Source of the DNA: Zeugodacus cucurbitae
Lineage: Eukaryota; Arthropoda; Insecta; Diptera; Tephritidae
Assembly (NCBI RefSeq): GCF_028554725.1
Contig: NC_071667.1
Coordinates: forward strand, 17,157,501 to 17,221,500
Direction: 5' to 3'
Length of the DNA stretch: 64,000 nucleotides
Shown: in pieces, positions 20,035-32,057 of the stretch
How positions within the stretch are numbered: the first letter of the stretch is position 1
Layout of the letters: each line of letters begins with the position of its first letter
Translations under genes and position numbers: made by a program
Notes under the pieces: generated by a model
Seen by the model: the letters and a program-made list of their open reading frames with translations, nothing else
The model's database searches: none
Told to the model about the DNA's origin: nothing

Positions 20035-20591
20035 AAGTCATAAAACTAAACGGACGACGAGACGACTTGAAATCCGGATGTTTTTCTGTCCATCCGCCCG
20101 TGTAGCGAATAATTTGAATAAAAATTAAGATTTTTTGATGAAACTTGATGCATATATTTCTTGGCACTGTGGGAGGGTGGCTATCAATAACCGAAATGCT
20201 ATGAAAATTAAGTCATATAAAGTTATGAAGCCATATTTAGAACAGAGCATCCCACTAAGGAGTAGAATATTTGGATAAACAATTTTTTGTATACTGGTTT
20301 TTGTACTTACAACTTGTAAACTACCAAAGATATATCAACCAAACTATCCCGATTCCTTTAGGCACTTCCTTATAGACTCTAAAAATTGATGAAATATCAT
20401 ACAAACGTTATGTTGAATACTACTAAAAGTGCTTTCGTTCAGTAACAACAGCAAACCCTAAAAAGTATAGTGAATATGGTACAAAGGCGCACTAATTTTA
20501 GCATAAAAAATGGACGATAATCGGTTCACATCCACGCCCACTTTCTTTATACCACAATTTTGTATTTATTCTGATACTATACAATATACAG
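20035..20591 (-). mobile_element. Degenerate DINE-1-like remnant (copy e)
   Basis: The remnant recalls the family core: CTAAACGGACGACGAGACGA, then ATCCGGATGT, TCCATCCGCCCGTG and several decayed boxes. It continues with sequence shared with 53240-53558 and 53989-54060. It carries the empty site (20499-20513) of the younger DINE-1-like insertion at 53559-53988. Confidence 0.65.
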
Positions 20592-21612
20592 AGGTAGTCA
20601 AAATTATTTACACATCGAACGTTTTGCTATGTTATTGTAAATCTGGATCTATTCCTGAGCGAATGAAGTCAGTTTGGATAGAATAGCTAGCTAACTTTAA
20701 GATTGGTGTTTCGGCTTCAGAGTTATAAAAAATTTATAGAATTTAAAGGAATACTGTTTATAATCTTATACTTTAAAGAGAACTGGGCAGAAACCTGACT
20801 CAAAGATAATGTAGAATATTAGTAGGAACTGTCATACAAAATTCCACAATTAGTCCTCTTAATATTGCAGCACCATCGAATTAGCATACCGCATGAACAG
20901 TCAATGATGCTACACTGTTCAGGACAATTAAAAAATAGTAACATAAATACCTGACGTTTTGCGAATATTGGTCTATATTTCCGAGACCAAAAAAGAGATA
21001 TGCCTCTCATTTGTCTTAAAATGCATCGTAAAGCCTGTCCTGGGCAGATACGGCTGAATTTTAGTTCCGGGACTTCTTTAGTAAACGCTTTATGAATTTA
21101 CCACGTGAAAATAAGAAATATGAAGTTTAGGCGCTAAACAGAGTCGGAGGTGACATGATGATTTTTGTGGAAGTTTTACTTACTTAAGTTTTGGACATTT
21201 GGTACTAATTTAGGGACCCTAAATCATCCGGATATGTCAGAAACATGTCATTGTAGTTGTTAGTCGGCCTTTTCCAACTATTGACTACATTTTACAACAG
21301 GATAATGCTCCATTTTATAATGGATCGTTACCTACAAAATTTTTAAGTGAAGCAAATCAAGTTGACCTCCGCAGACCCCCGACCTATACTTTATTGAAAA
21401 TATTTGGGGTTTCGTTAAATATCAGACGACAATTGATACAATAATCGAAAACGCCGAAATTACCGACATTTGGTCTAAATTAACAGTTAACTTACGCATA
21501 ATTAGGTTGAATTAATTCGGACCATAAAGCAGGCTGTTATTGGTGCCAAAGGCGATGTAACCAATTATGAATTTATCGACTTAGAACAGTAACTTAGACT
21601 GAACGTTAAAAT
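20592..21612 (+). pseudogene. Tc1/mariner transposase pseudogene
   Basis: The left end reads CAGAGGTAGTCAAAATTATT, which resembles a Tc1-type terminal repeat and is preceded by TA. Near 21298 the plus strand encodes QQDNAPFYN. After a frameshift, around 21380, it encodes DLYFIENIWGFVKYQT, the region around the third catalytic acid of Tc1 transposases. The frame is broken many times. The right terminal repeat is not clear. The flanking DNA matches 54050-54065, where the element is absent. Confidence 0.75.
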
Positions 21613-22695
21613 TAACAAGGAAGGGCTAAGTTCGGATATAACCGAGCTATACTCTCGCAATTTATTGAAGAAATTTTATTTACATAACAACCAAATTTAC
21701 CAATAAATTCGGCATAAAGTTTCATAGAATAACGAAAATCGTCATATATAGATTATGAAGGCTGAGGTAACTTCTGAAACGATTTCATTCATTTTCACCA
21801 GCAAGGCGCACTATATCCAAATCTATACGCTCACTTAGTTTTGCTAAGATATCTTACATATTAACCAATAAATATCTTACATATAACGGAATAAAGCCCA
21901 CCGTATTATAGAATAATAATTAGGTATATGGGAGCTAGGAGATGTTATGACCCGATTTTAATAATTTTTGGAACAGAATTTTATTGAAATCTGTCGAGTA
22001 GTTCTTGAGATATGGATTTTGCCCCATAAGTGGGCGATGCAATGCCCATTTTCCATTTTGTTAAAAAAATTTAAGTGCGGCTTTCTTCTGTAATTTCTTC
22101 TGTAAAATTTAGTGTTTCCGACGTTTTTCGTTATTGAGTTAACTCACTTTTAGTAATTTTCAACCTAACCTTCCGACTTCAACCATTTTATGGTGTGTGG
22201 TGGGGTACGTAAGAGAATCGAAGTTTGGTTTATATAGCTTTATTGATCTGCGAGATATATACAAATAACCGATTTGGGGGCGGGGCCACGCTCACTTCCC
22301 CAAAAAAATTACATCCAAATATACCCCTTCATAGTGCGATCCTTTATTCCAATTTTTACTGTTAAAACTTTATTTATGGCTTAGTTATGACACTTTATGT
22401 GTTTTTGGTTTTCGCCATTTTGTGGGCGTGGTAATGGTCCGATTTTGCCCACCTCCTCAGGGTGCCAAGGAATACATGTTCCAAGTTTCGTTAAGATATC
22501 CCAATTTTTACTCAAGTTATCGCTTGCACGGACAGACGGACGGAGAGACATCCGGATTTCAACTTCACTCGTCATCCTGATCATTTATATATATATAACC
22601 CCATATCTAACTCTTTTATTTCTTGGTGAAACAAACAACCGTTATGTGAATAAAACTATAATACTCTCTTAGCAACTTTTGTTGCGAGAGTATAC
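21613..22695 (+). mobile_element. DINE-1-like element (copy f)
   Basis: Both ends are present: AACAAGGAAGGGCTAAGTTC at the left and TTGTTGCGAGAGTATACAAA at the right. The tract GACGGACGGAGAGACATCCG and the box TTGTGGGCGTGGTAATGG are intact. Length is about 1.08 kb. Confidence 0.85.
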
Positions 22696-23385
22696 AAAAA
22701 TTATCATTAAAAGATAACAGGATAATCCATTTCAAGTTGTGTGTAAATACGTTTGACGCAAATGAATGTACTTTAACCCTTTCGACCCTGTGAACAATTC
22801 CACCAGTTTGATTATTTAAAGCAAAAGCTGTGTTCAATTTAAATGGTTACTTATAGGTTAATATATTAAGAATGAAAATCAAAATAGTTAACAACAGGCT
22901 TTACCGTTATTCTTATAGTTTTTTTTTAACATAGTACATTAACGTCGTAGATAATTTGTGAACGGAAATTTTCAAACGTTTGTTAGAATCGATCCAAATA
23001 TTATAATAATTTATTTTAATGAAAAAATGAGTATGAATTTTTGTTCGAAATTTATTGAATAATATTTGTTGGGAAACAAGAACGTTTGTAAGTCGTAACG
23101 TAAGCGTGTAACATTGGGCCATAGTAGTAATAAAAATTTAGTTATGCGTTCAAAAGATGTATCTTATAAAGTGAAAATAACAATATTTTGTAGACAGTGG
23201 AGATGTTTCAGTGATGTTAGGGACATTGTTGAAAGCGCACAGAGCATTGAAATAGGACTTTTGGAAGAAATTTGTGAATAGATATGATTCGTCATACAAT
23301 GAAAGAACAGAAATAACATAATAGCATTGAAAAAACGTATATTAATTGTCTAAGATAATGATAATCCCAGATATTTGAAATGTGC
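22696..23385. other. No recognisable feature
   Basis: About 690 bases of AT-rich sequence with no coding frame or repeat that I can name. It could be the eroded body of the piggyBac-like element whose C-terminal part lies at 23648. Confidence 0.3.
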
Positions 23386-23601
23386 CCCAGCTCTGAAAGT
23401 TTTCGATGCAGTACCCGCTGGTGGAAGCCGAGGAAGAGGGAGACCTCCACTCCGATGGAAAGACCAGGTGGAGAAGGACGTGTCTTCACTTGGTATTACC
23501 AATTGGCGCCAAACTGCCAAAAAGAAAGATGCGTGGCGCGCTGTTGTGGACTCGGTTATAACCACGTAAGCGGTTTCTACGCCAGTCAAGAAGAAGAAGA
23601 T
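23386..23601 (+). pseudogene. RTE-clade LINE, 3' fragment
   Basis: Only the last part of the frame remains: AVPAGGSRGRGRPPLRWKDQ, then SLGITNWRQTAKKKDAWRAV. The element 3' end TCTACGCCAGTCAAGAAGAAG follows. This is a strongly 5'-truncated copy with a (GAA)n tail. Confidence 0.85.
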
Positions 23602-23647
23602 ATTTAAAATTACAGAAAGTTTTTAGAAACAAGGTGAAAATTCTAAA

Positions 23648-23848
23648 ATTCTAAAAAGGCGCAATATTAGAATTAGGCCTGCTGTTCTCGCTTCCTATAA
23701 TAAACACATGCGAGGTGTAGATCTTTCGAACATTCTGATGGAATCGTATAAAGTAAACTTTTGCTCAACGATGTGGTATATGAGACAATTTTACCGTTGT
23801 TTAGTCACATTTCTATTAACACCTGACTACTTTATTGCGATCATTTGA
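23648..23848 (+). pseudogene. piggyBac-like transposase C-terminal fragment
   Basis: The frame reads RPAVLASYNKHMRGVDLSNI, then a Tyr, TMWYMRQFYRCLVTFLL and a stop. The motif YN..M.GVD followed by a W-containing helix is characteristic of PiggyBac transposase C-terminal regions. No upstream catalytic domain or terminal repeat was identified. Confidence 0.6.
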
Positions 23849-23997
23849 GTGTACTTCAACCAAAACTAAAGCACACTCTACTCACTAAACTTCAATTTGA
23901 TGTCGCGAAGACACGTTGAAGACAATACCAAACTGGTACTCCATTGACTAAATGACTTAAATGTGGTGTTCCTCTTTGCTGCAAAAACAACAAAAAT
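23849..23997. other. Short unclassified spacer
   Basis: I recognised nothing between the piggyBac-like fragment and block B. Confidence 0.3.
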
Positions 23998-24388
23998 AGT
24001 TCATTTTTATAATTTGTTTTACTTTTAATTATATTATTTATTTATATGTTTTTATCTTTTGCTACAATATGTCTACAATTTCTTTACACATTTATTTCAA
24101 ATGCATTAATTCATTTTTATATCGTTTTAAACATTTTTTTCTTTTCTTTTTTTTTTTTTAATTTGTGTTTTATCAATTTAATTTGTGTATATGTATTTTA
24201 TATTTTTATTAAATTACTTCTTTAATTGTATATATATAAATATTTGTTATTTTTTAACGATAAAGTTTATTCCCTTTGAAGCATTACGCATTATTTGCTA
24301 CTTTTCTTGTTCTAGTATATGCACTCAAACAGCTTGCGCTCTCCCCATTTCTTGCTCTCGTTTTTGTGAACTTTAATGTCAACATGTC
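23998..24388. repeat. Segmental block B: short third copy
   Basis: This is near-identical to 32058-32449 (part of the 5' section of block C). Its last 58 bases also match block A from 531. It ends exactly where a DINE-1-like element begins. It is AT-rich and non-coding. Confidence 0.85.
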
Positions 24389-25334
24389 TTTATACTCTCG
24401 CAACAAAGTTGCTACGAGAGTATTATAGTTTTGTCCACATAACGGTTGGTTGTAAGTCCTAAAACTAAACGAGTTAGATATAGGGTTATATATATCAAAA
24501 TGATCAGAGTGACGAGAAAAGTTCAAATCCGGATGTCTGTCTGTCCGTCCGTCTGTCCGTCCGCCCGTGCAAGCTGTAACTTGAGTAAAAATTGAGATAT
24601 CTTAATGAAACTTGGAACACGTGTTCCTTGGCACCATAAGAAGGTTAAGCACCACTGCACCGCCCAAAATCGGCGAAAACCGAAAACACATAAAGTGCCA
24701 TAACTAAGCCATAAATATAGCTATGGAAATAAAATTTGGTATGAAGGATCGCACTATGAAGAGGCATATTTGGATGTAATTTTTTTGGGGAAGTGGGCGT
24801 GGCCCCGCCCCCAAATAGGTTTTTTGTATATATCTCGCAAACCACTTATGAGTAAAAAACCATACCTCAGGAACTACTCGACCGATTTCAATGAAACTTG
24901 GTTTGTAATAGTTTCCTTACATCCCAATGATATGTTGTGAAAATAGGCTAAATCGCTTCACAACCACGCCTACTTCCTATATACTAGAACTTTGAAGACG
25001 ATCTGAATCGTTAACTTTTCAATATATAAAGTAAACACTAGTGAAGATATCGATGCAGAACTTTGCACAAATGCTACGTTTATAGTGTGGCAGCCCCTTT
25101 CTAAAAATCGCCGAAATCAGATCATAGGTTTTTAAGGCCCCATATATCGAACACGAGGACCTCGGTGCTTCTAACCTAATATTATGGTTTCCAACTTTCA
25201 ATGGACTTTATACAATATATATAACGAATATGTGGGTCAAATTGTGTATTATATAATATAAATAAAGTTAAAAAAATAAATTGCGAGAGTATAAAATGTT
25301 CGGTTACACCCGAACATAGCCTTTCCTTACTTGT
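24389..25334 (-). mobile_element. DINE-1-like element (copy g)
   Basis: Reverse orientation with both ends: TATACTCTCGCAACAAAG at the left, CCGAACATAGCCTTTCCTTA at the right. It carries a GTCCGTCCGTCTGTCCGTCC tract and the boxes GTGGGCGTGGCCCCGCCC. It interrupts block B homology. Confidence 0.85.
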
Positions 25335-25343
25335 TTTTTTTCT

Positions 25344-26476
25344 TTTTATACTCTCGCAACAAAAGTTGATAACAAAAGTTGATAAGTTTTGTCCACATAA
25401 CGGTTGTTTGTAAGTCCAAAAACTAAACGAGTTAATATAGGGTTATATATACCAAAGTGATCAGGGTGACGAGTAAAGTTCAAATCCGGATGTCTGTCTG
25501 TCCGTCTCTCCGCCTGTCCGTCTGTCCGTCCGTGCAAGCTGTAACTTGAGTAAAAATTGAGATATCTTAATGAAACTTGGAACACGTGTTCCTTGGCACC
25601 ATAAGAAGGTTAAGTTCGAAGATGAGCGGAATCGGACCACTGCCACGCCTACAAAATGGCCATAACCAAAAACACATAAAGAGCTAAAACTAAGCCATAA
25701 ATAAAGTTATGAAAATAAAATTTGGAACATAAGATCGCATTAGAGAGGGGCACATTTGGATGCAATTTTGTTGTGGGTGTGACCCCGCCCTCAAATAGGT
25801 TTTTTGTATATATCTTGCAAACCAATAAAGCTATATAAACCAAACTTTCTGCAGTCATTTCTTTTAACCGTTTCCTTATACACTCCAAAAATGAAAGAAA
25901 TCGGATAATAACCACGCCCAAAGGTTAGGTTGAAAATGACTAAAAGTGCGTTAACTCACTAACGAGAAACACCAAATTTTACATAAGAAATGGCAGAAGG
26001 AAGCTGCACTGAGATTTTTTTACAAAATGGGAAATGGGCTTGGCGTCGCCCACTTATGGGTCAAAAACCATATCTCAAGAACTATTCTACTGATTTCAAT
26101 GAAATTCGGTATATAACACGTTCTTGACACCCTGATGACACTGCTAGAATATGGGCGAAATCGGTTCACAACCCATATAACTCAATTCCCATATAACTCA
26201 ATTTTGAAATTCATCTGATTCCTTCACTTTATAAGATATACATAAGGAACCAATGAAGATAGCGAAATAAAACTTTACACAAATACTGTATATGAGCTGT
26301 GACATCATTTGTGGAAAAATTGTCAAAATCGGACCATGATTTTCAGGGCCCCTGATATCAAACATGAAGAACTCAGTGCCGAAGGGTAATTTTTCACCGA
26401 AAATATAGGTAAATCTCTAAATAAATTGCGAGAGTATAAAATGTTCGGTTGCACCCTTAGCCTTTCCTTACTTGTT
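25344..26476 (-). mobile_element. DINE-1-like element (copy h)
   Basis: This is head-to-tail with the previous copy. The left end is TATACTCTCGCAACAAAAG followed by a short local duplication, and the right end is TTAGCCTTTCCTTACTTG. At about 1.13 kb it includes most internal boxes. Confidence 0.85.
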
Positions 26477-26489
26477 TTAGAATTTATTT

Positions 26490-27192
26490 TATTTATTTCT
26501 GGTAAACTGAAAATTAAATATATATGAGAGATTTGCCGATATTTTTGGTTAAAATTACCCTTAGACACTGAGTTATTTATGTTCGATATCAGGGGCCTTG
26601 AAAAGTCATGATCCGATTTTGACAATTTTTTCACAAGTGATGTCACAGCTCAAATACAGTATTTGTGCCAAGTTTTATTCTGCTATCTACATTGATAGGT
26701 AATGTATATATTATAAAGTGAAACAATCAGATGGAATTCAATATTAAGTTATATGTGAAGTAGGCGTGGTTGTGAACCGATTTCGCCCATATCCGGTTTC
26801 ACCTCTTTTGGTGTGTAATGGGGTAGGTAAGGGAAGTGACTGCAAAAAGTTTGATTTATTTGTTTGCGAGATATATACAAAAAACCTATTTTGGGGTGGG
26901 CCCACGCCCACTTCCCAAAAAAAACATCCAAAAATTATTTTTGTAACTTTATTTATGGCTTAGTTATGGCATTTAATGTGTTTTAGGTGTTCGCCATTTT
27001 GTGGGCGTGGCAGTGGTCCGATTTCATCTGCAATACCAAGTTATCGCTTGCATAGCCGGACTAACAGACAGACATCCGGATTTCAAATCTACTCGTCACT
27101 ATGATTTCTATGGTATATATAACACTATAAACAACCGTTATGTGAACAAAACTATAATACTCTCTTAGTAACTTTGTCGCGAGAGTTTAATT
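26490..27192 (+). mobile_element. DINE-1-like element (copy i), 5'-truncated
   Basis: Opposite orientation to copy h. It starts inside the element near TATGAGAGATTTGCCGATAT and ends TTTGTCGCGAGAGTTTAA. Copies h and i form a large inverted repeat around 26476-26510. Block X copy 2 follows directly. Confidence 0.8.
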
Positions 27193-28920
27193 AATAACAT
27201 GATCAACTTTATTCAAACCAAGTATGTTACTCATACGTCCCTCCCAAACATATGAGATATTAATGCATAACTAAACGTTTTAAATATTTACTTAACCCAT
27301 GCTTATGTTTATTTTAAAAATTCATACAGACCACGTTACTCATACGCCACGTCAGCAGTAGAAAAATTATTAAAATTCATGCGGTTGCTAAAATGCTGCT
27401 GTCCTATATATTTTTTCTGAATCATTTGAATATTTTACATTAAGAAAACAAAGAATTTCACCAATGCGCATATTGCACTGCAAGTGAAACCACAATGTTA
27501 CTCATACGCCACCGCCGGTCAACAATAAACTCATTAAAACCAGGTTTGCAACTGCGCACATGCGGCAGATGTATGCATGAATGAACCAGGAAATCAGGCC
27601 ACAAAATGACCTTCAATCGCCGTTTATTGCAATCAATTTGATTTCAACCTTTGTTGTACTTGTACATACGCACATCTGATGCATAAATTTCGCGCGAACT
27701 ATGTGAGCGCAGGTGTATTGCATGCGGTGAGCCTAACTACGGTGGCGTAGGCGATAGGATTGTAGGTGGTAACGGCAACTTTCATTAAATGGCGTCGTTG
27801 AATTTACTTGACTGCACTTCACGGCTTCATTAATGTAAGCAATATAACGCTCAACATGGCAATCACAAGTAAGTAGATATGTGTGCATATATTCAAGTGT
27901 AGACTGTGTATGGATAATTACTGTTCGATTATTGTAAAATTTATTAAGTGTTGCCATATGCGGATTAGCGCCACATTATTAGTCGTACATGCGGTGGACT
28001 CTAAACTTTAATAACAAACGCAAATTGGCCATAAACTGGCGAAGCTTTCATAAACTTTAGTTCTGGAAATTTTCCCATGACGAAAGTTCATATCAGTTGT
28101 AGCAAAAAAGTTGTTAAACGAAGCAAAATATGTTGCAGAGTTTTTTTTATCATAAATGTATATGTCTATCCATATATACATACATGCCTAGTCAGGAGCA
28201 TCCGCAACATAAAGAGTGTGAAAGTTGAATAAATAAACTTTTCATTAGCTGACAGTAGCTGTGAAAAAATTTATCATACATGCCATAAGTATGTGGCAGA
28301 CGTTAAACGCACACACAGAGTTTATATGATAAGCAGTAACATGCACACACATACAGACATACATACTGCATACAATTTACTGTTAACCCGCGCCTGATGC
28401 TTTACATTTCATGCGAAATTAAATTGAATTCCACGTAGATGGATGGATAGTTATGCATGTACATAATTGAGTGTGGTTATAAACTCGTTAAAATAGCAAT
28501 GGTTAATAATGAGAAAACACATTCGCTGAATACCTGCGAGCGTACCCCTGTTTTAAGTATGCTTAAAATGAAAAATGAAAAAAATAATAATAATTTTCGC
28601 TACAGTGGGAGTAAATAGCAATGAAAACCTGTTGTCTGTTATAAGAGTTGTGGTAAAATGAAAGTTCTCTTCATCGTAAGTGCTGTAAAGCTAAAAAAAT
28701 TTGGTTATAAAGTTCGAAATAAATATAAATCATAATAAGTACTGGATATTTAAATTGCTACGCAGCCACTACTATACAGGAAGCTATACAGTCAATTCAA
28801 GAATTCCAAAAACCGCAAGCAACCGTGATTTATATGGTGCCAGAGACCATTCCTTTACATCTTTTATGTTGCTCCAACAACATATTATTAAATAGTAGAG
28901 TAAATATTAATGTGCATATG
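27193..28920. repeat. Block X copy 2
   Basis: Uninterrupted copy of block X. It shows the empty site for the RTE insertion of copy 1 and includes short indels relative to copy 1, such as a deletion near 27567. No coding sequence is supported. Confidence 0.88.
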
Positions 28921-30000
28921 GGCATTTCCGCCAGAAGGTCCACCACAGACAAAATATTAAACATTATTAGAATTACAAAGTTTTTACATATTTTCATAGG
29001 AAAATATTTAAATTTATTTATATTTAATTAATTTTAAATTAATTCATAACCAATTACGAGATATACGAAAGTCAAGTTGCATAGGAGCTACATTTCTCAT
29101 TTCGATTTTTCTACTGCATTTGTTTTTTCGTCAAAATTGTTAAAGAAACATATCATGTGTAGTTTTTTGCTTTGTGTAAAACCTTTATAAGGGTACAAAG
29201 AGCAAAATAAAATGCATAAAAGAGCATGCGATTGCAAATAACTGTAAGTTTTTGCTCTCTTATTATCCTATATTTTAATGTCCCGTGCGACATCAAAAAA
29301 CAACACTTGTTCCTACTGCATCGCAAATATAAGCAGCAAGCTCGCCAAATTTGGGGTATAAACAGTAAATTTTTATACAATTAAAATAAAAAAACCTTCT
29401 TCAAAAATCAGAAGATTTGTGGTTTTGGTAACTACTATTGAATTTTCTTTCTTTTATAAAATTGACTTAGGTATGTAAATATACACATTTACATTAATTA
29501 TTTACATATGAGCAAAAACCGCACTTTAAATTTCACTAACTAGCTATTTAAATAGATTTTGGCGAAAATTATAGGCTTACAAATCAAAATAAGAGTGCTA
29601 ATTTTAACAATGTTGTCAGAAGAAAATCGTTTGCCTTTAAAAGTGACAAGTTAACGCACGACATATTATTTTCTTGATAAATCTCTTAACTAAAATTAAG
29701 AAATCCTTTAGTTGCTTTTCTAAAATATTTATTCTTTTTAATGTAACTGCTCTCAATTTAAAATCAAATTTATATTATCAAGCTTGATTGATTTTATAAA
29801 ATAATTAGAATAGTCTTCATTACAGGGGCGAACGTTAACACCTCAAAACCCCCCCCCCCCCCTCCCCCCCCACAAAGTAATTGAATTTTTAAATAATAGA
29901 ATTTAATTCTACATAGTCATTTGAAAAATTGTAATTTGTTGTTTTCAAAGCAATCTTTCTGCCGACGATGTATGAATATGTAAAATAAATGAATACATTA
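28921..30000. other. AT-rich sequence without a recognised gene
   Basis: The only notable feature is a C-run at 29849-29870 with one T in it, a hard-to-sequence homopolymer. No frames with domains were found. Confidence 0.4.
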
Positions 30001-30008
30001 GTCACTAA

Positions 30009-30723
30009 CAGCGTTGCCGTTTTGATACAATTGTATCTTCTAAATTTTGTGATTTGATACTTTTTTGTTCACAAACGGCCTATTTTGATACTTTTCTGCT
30101 GATAGAATTTAATTTTTTGAAACTATGAAAATGTTAAACTAAAAACAAACCTATTGTATCTGGATAGTATTAAAAAGTTGTGGGAATGTTGGCCAATTAA
30201 AAAACCCAGAAAAATATAAACTGGACAGAGACATTTTTTTAATTTGTTTCAAAGTAACGAGTTTGCCTTATAACTCTGTACTGCTGAACTGGATTTTTTT
30301 TAGATTTAAGGGGAATTGTGAGTCGAAAATGGACTTCTTTTGAAAATTAGTTCTGAACTGAAAAGTCACCAATAAGGTTTCTATTATTTTTTTTAGAGTT
30401 TATTGTTAATCATAATACAGGAAAAATAAAAACTCATTTATTATGACTTTCAGTTTTCGTTCCATGAGCAAACTGTTGTGAAATAAATTTAAATTAAAAA
30501 AAATTATGCTAATTGCAAAAAAATACTTGAGTGCCTTAACTAAAATGTCTACATTTTTAATAAAAACAACCAGAAAAAACTGGTCTGAATTAGATACACA
30601 ACTTTACTTATTATTTGTTTTTCAAATGAAAATTTTTAAAACAACGGTTGTGCTTTTGATACTTTTTGATACTTTTTTTGCTTGGCAACATATACTTAAT
30701 TTTTTTAGCTCACGGCAACACTT
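30009..30723. mobile_element. hAT-type MITE, 715 bp
   Basis: The exact 8-base target-site duplication GTCACTAA lies at 30001-30008 and 30724-30731. The terminal inverted repeats are CAGCGTTGCCG (left) and, read inward from the right, AAGTGTTGCCG. The interior is AT-rich with several TTTGATAC repeats and no transposase domain. An 8-bp TSD with this kind of terminal repeat defines the hAT superfamily. Confidence 0.85.
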
Positions 30724-30825
30724 GTCACTAATTATTAGAGCGTGAATGAGAATAGAACAAATTAATTATGTGCGTACGTGTGTTTTGTTCTTGTGCCGCT
30801 TTTGCATTTTCCTTATATTTTTGCA

Positions 30826-31444
30826 TTCGAAGGCGAACCGGAAGAATATTACCGCAGATCAATTTATATACCGTTTTTAGATCATTTTTTGGACCAAATC
30901 AATGAAAGATTTTTAAAACATCGAGAGCTGCTTTCCAAAGTTGAAAACATTTTGCTAAATAAATGCATAAATCTTGACGTTATTGAGATGCAGGAGACTG
31001 TTCGTGTTTTAGAAAAGCAGTGGTCCGCTGATGTAGAAGATCCCGATGATTTCGTTGCTGAATTTAGAATGTGGAAAAGGTTAAAAATCTTTTCTTCATA
31101 TTATATTTTCTAACTATAATTTTGAATATATTTTCAGGAACTGGTTAAATCAAACAAAGAGATCCAAAACTCTTTTGGACGCTTTGAATTGTTGCGATGA
31201 AAAAATTTTCAAAACAGTGCATCGTTTTTTAAAGATTGGAGCAACAATCCCTATATCTGTCGCTTCAAGTGAACGCTCGTTTTCCTTACTTCGCAGGCTT
31301 AAAACATATTTAAGAAATAAAACTGGAGAAGCACGCCTGAACGGAATGGTTCTCTTGAATATCCATAGAGATATAGACGTGACGGAGGAAGAGATTTTAA
31401 ATGTTATGGCCCAAAATAAAAGAAGATTAGACTTAAATTTGTGA
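30826..31444 (+). pseudogene. hAT transposase C-terminal remnant with an intron
   Basis: The first segment (to 31079) reads FEGEPEEYYRRSIYIPFLDH and continues to EFRMWK. A 58-base intron (31080-31137, GT...TTTTCAG) keeps the frame. The second segment reads NWLNQTKRSKTLLDALNCCD, then ISVASSERSFSLLRRLKTYL and LNGMVLLNIHRDI, the hAT dimerisation domain (hATC). It ends at TGA 31442-31444. The N-terminal zinc finger and first catalytic region are missing. Proteins of this type are often annotated as zinc finger MYM-type protein 1-like. The clean frame suggests a recent loss, or an exon retained by a larger gene to the left. Confidence 0.8.
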
Positions 31445-31489
31445 ATAAAATAATGAAACATTGTCTTTTTCCCCTCCCTATGTGTCTTA

Positions 31490-31722
31490 AGGCCAGAACA
31501 GGTCTTAAGATGGCTCCATCCATTGCATGTATTACACCTAACCGAGGTCAGAAATATTCCCTTGGACTCGGGTTTGGCTCAACGCCAGCGCGGATCAAAA
31601 GGATAGAGAGCAACCCTGCTGTAAGGTGTTGCTCAATTGATGACAGTCTTAGACTAGAACTTACCGATCCAGACAGGTCTGGGTCGGATCCGAAAATCCG
31701 AGAAAATCCGATAAAAAAAAAC
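31490..31722 (-). pseudogene. 5' fragment of a LINE with 2A-like motif and Cys-rich finger
   Basis: On the minus strand the sequence reads LLSILLIRAGVEPNPSPREY. After a frameshift it reads SVRCNTCNGWSHLKTCSGLK. The pattern LL..G(V/D)E.NPGP followed by C..C.GW.H..CSGL recalls the N-terminal region of some animal LINE proteins, where NPGP is a 2A-type ribosome-skipping motif. Here the Gly before the last Pro is Ser. The piece is small and broken. The assignment rests on motif memory only. Confidence 0.5.
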
Positions 31723-31744
31723 AAAAAACACATGAAATAAAATA

Positions 31745-32057
31745 ATAACAATAAACAATGCAAAAACATATTTTCTAAATTTAATTTAAAATTGTATAAT
31801 TAAAATTTAGTTATTTTGAAATCATTTGACTTACTGCACATCCTGGATATAGATTCTCACAAAAAAAAGTGTAATCATAATCTTTAATATCTTTATTTAA
31901 TTCGCATAATACATAATAATCATAATAGTAATTATAATAATTGTAATCTGTTTATACATAAGTAATTATATAATAATAATATTGTGGTTGTTTACACTTT
32001 CACTTTTCATTTACGCTTTTGCATTTTGCTTGCATGCGTGTTGTTGTTTTACACTTT
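31745..32057. other. AT-rich spacer
   Basis: No gene or known repeat was recognised. Block homology begins at the right end. Confidence 0.3.

Noticed and set aside
29849..29870. C homopolymer as a regulatory or structured element
   Set aside because: An isolated run without conserved context. It may be a sequencing or assembly effect.
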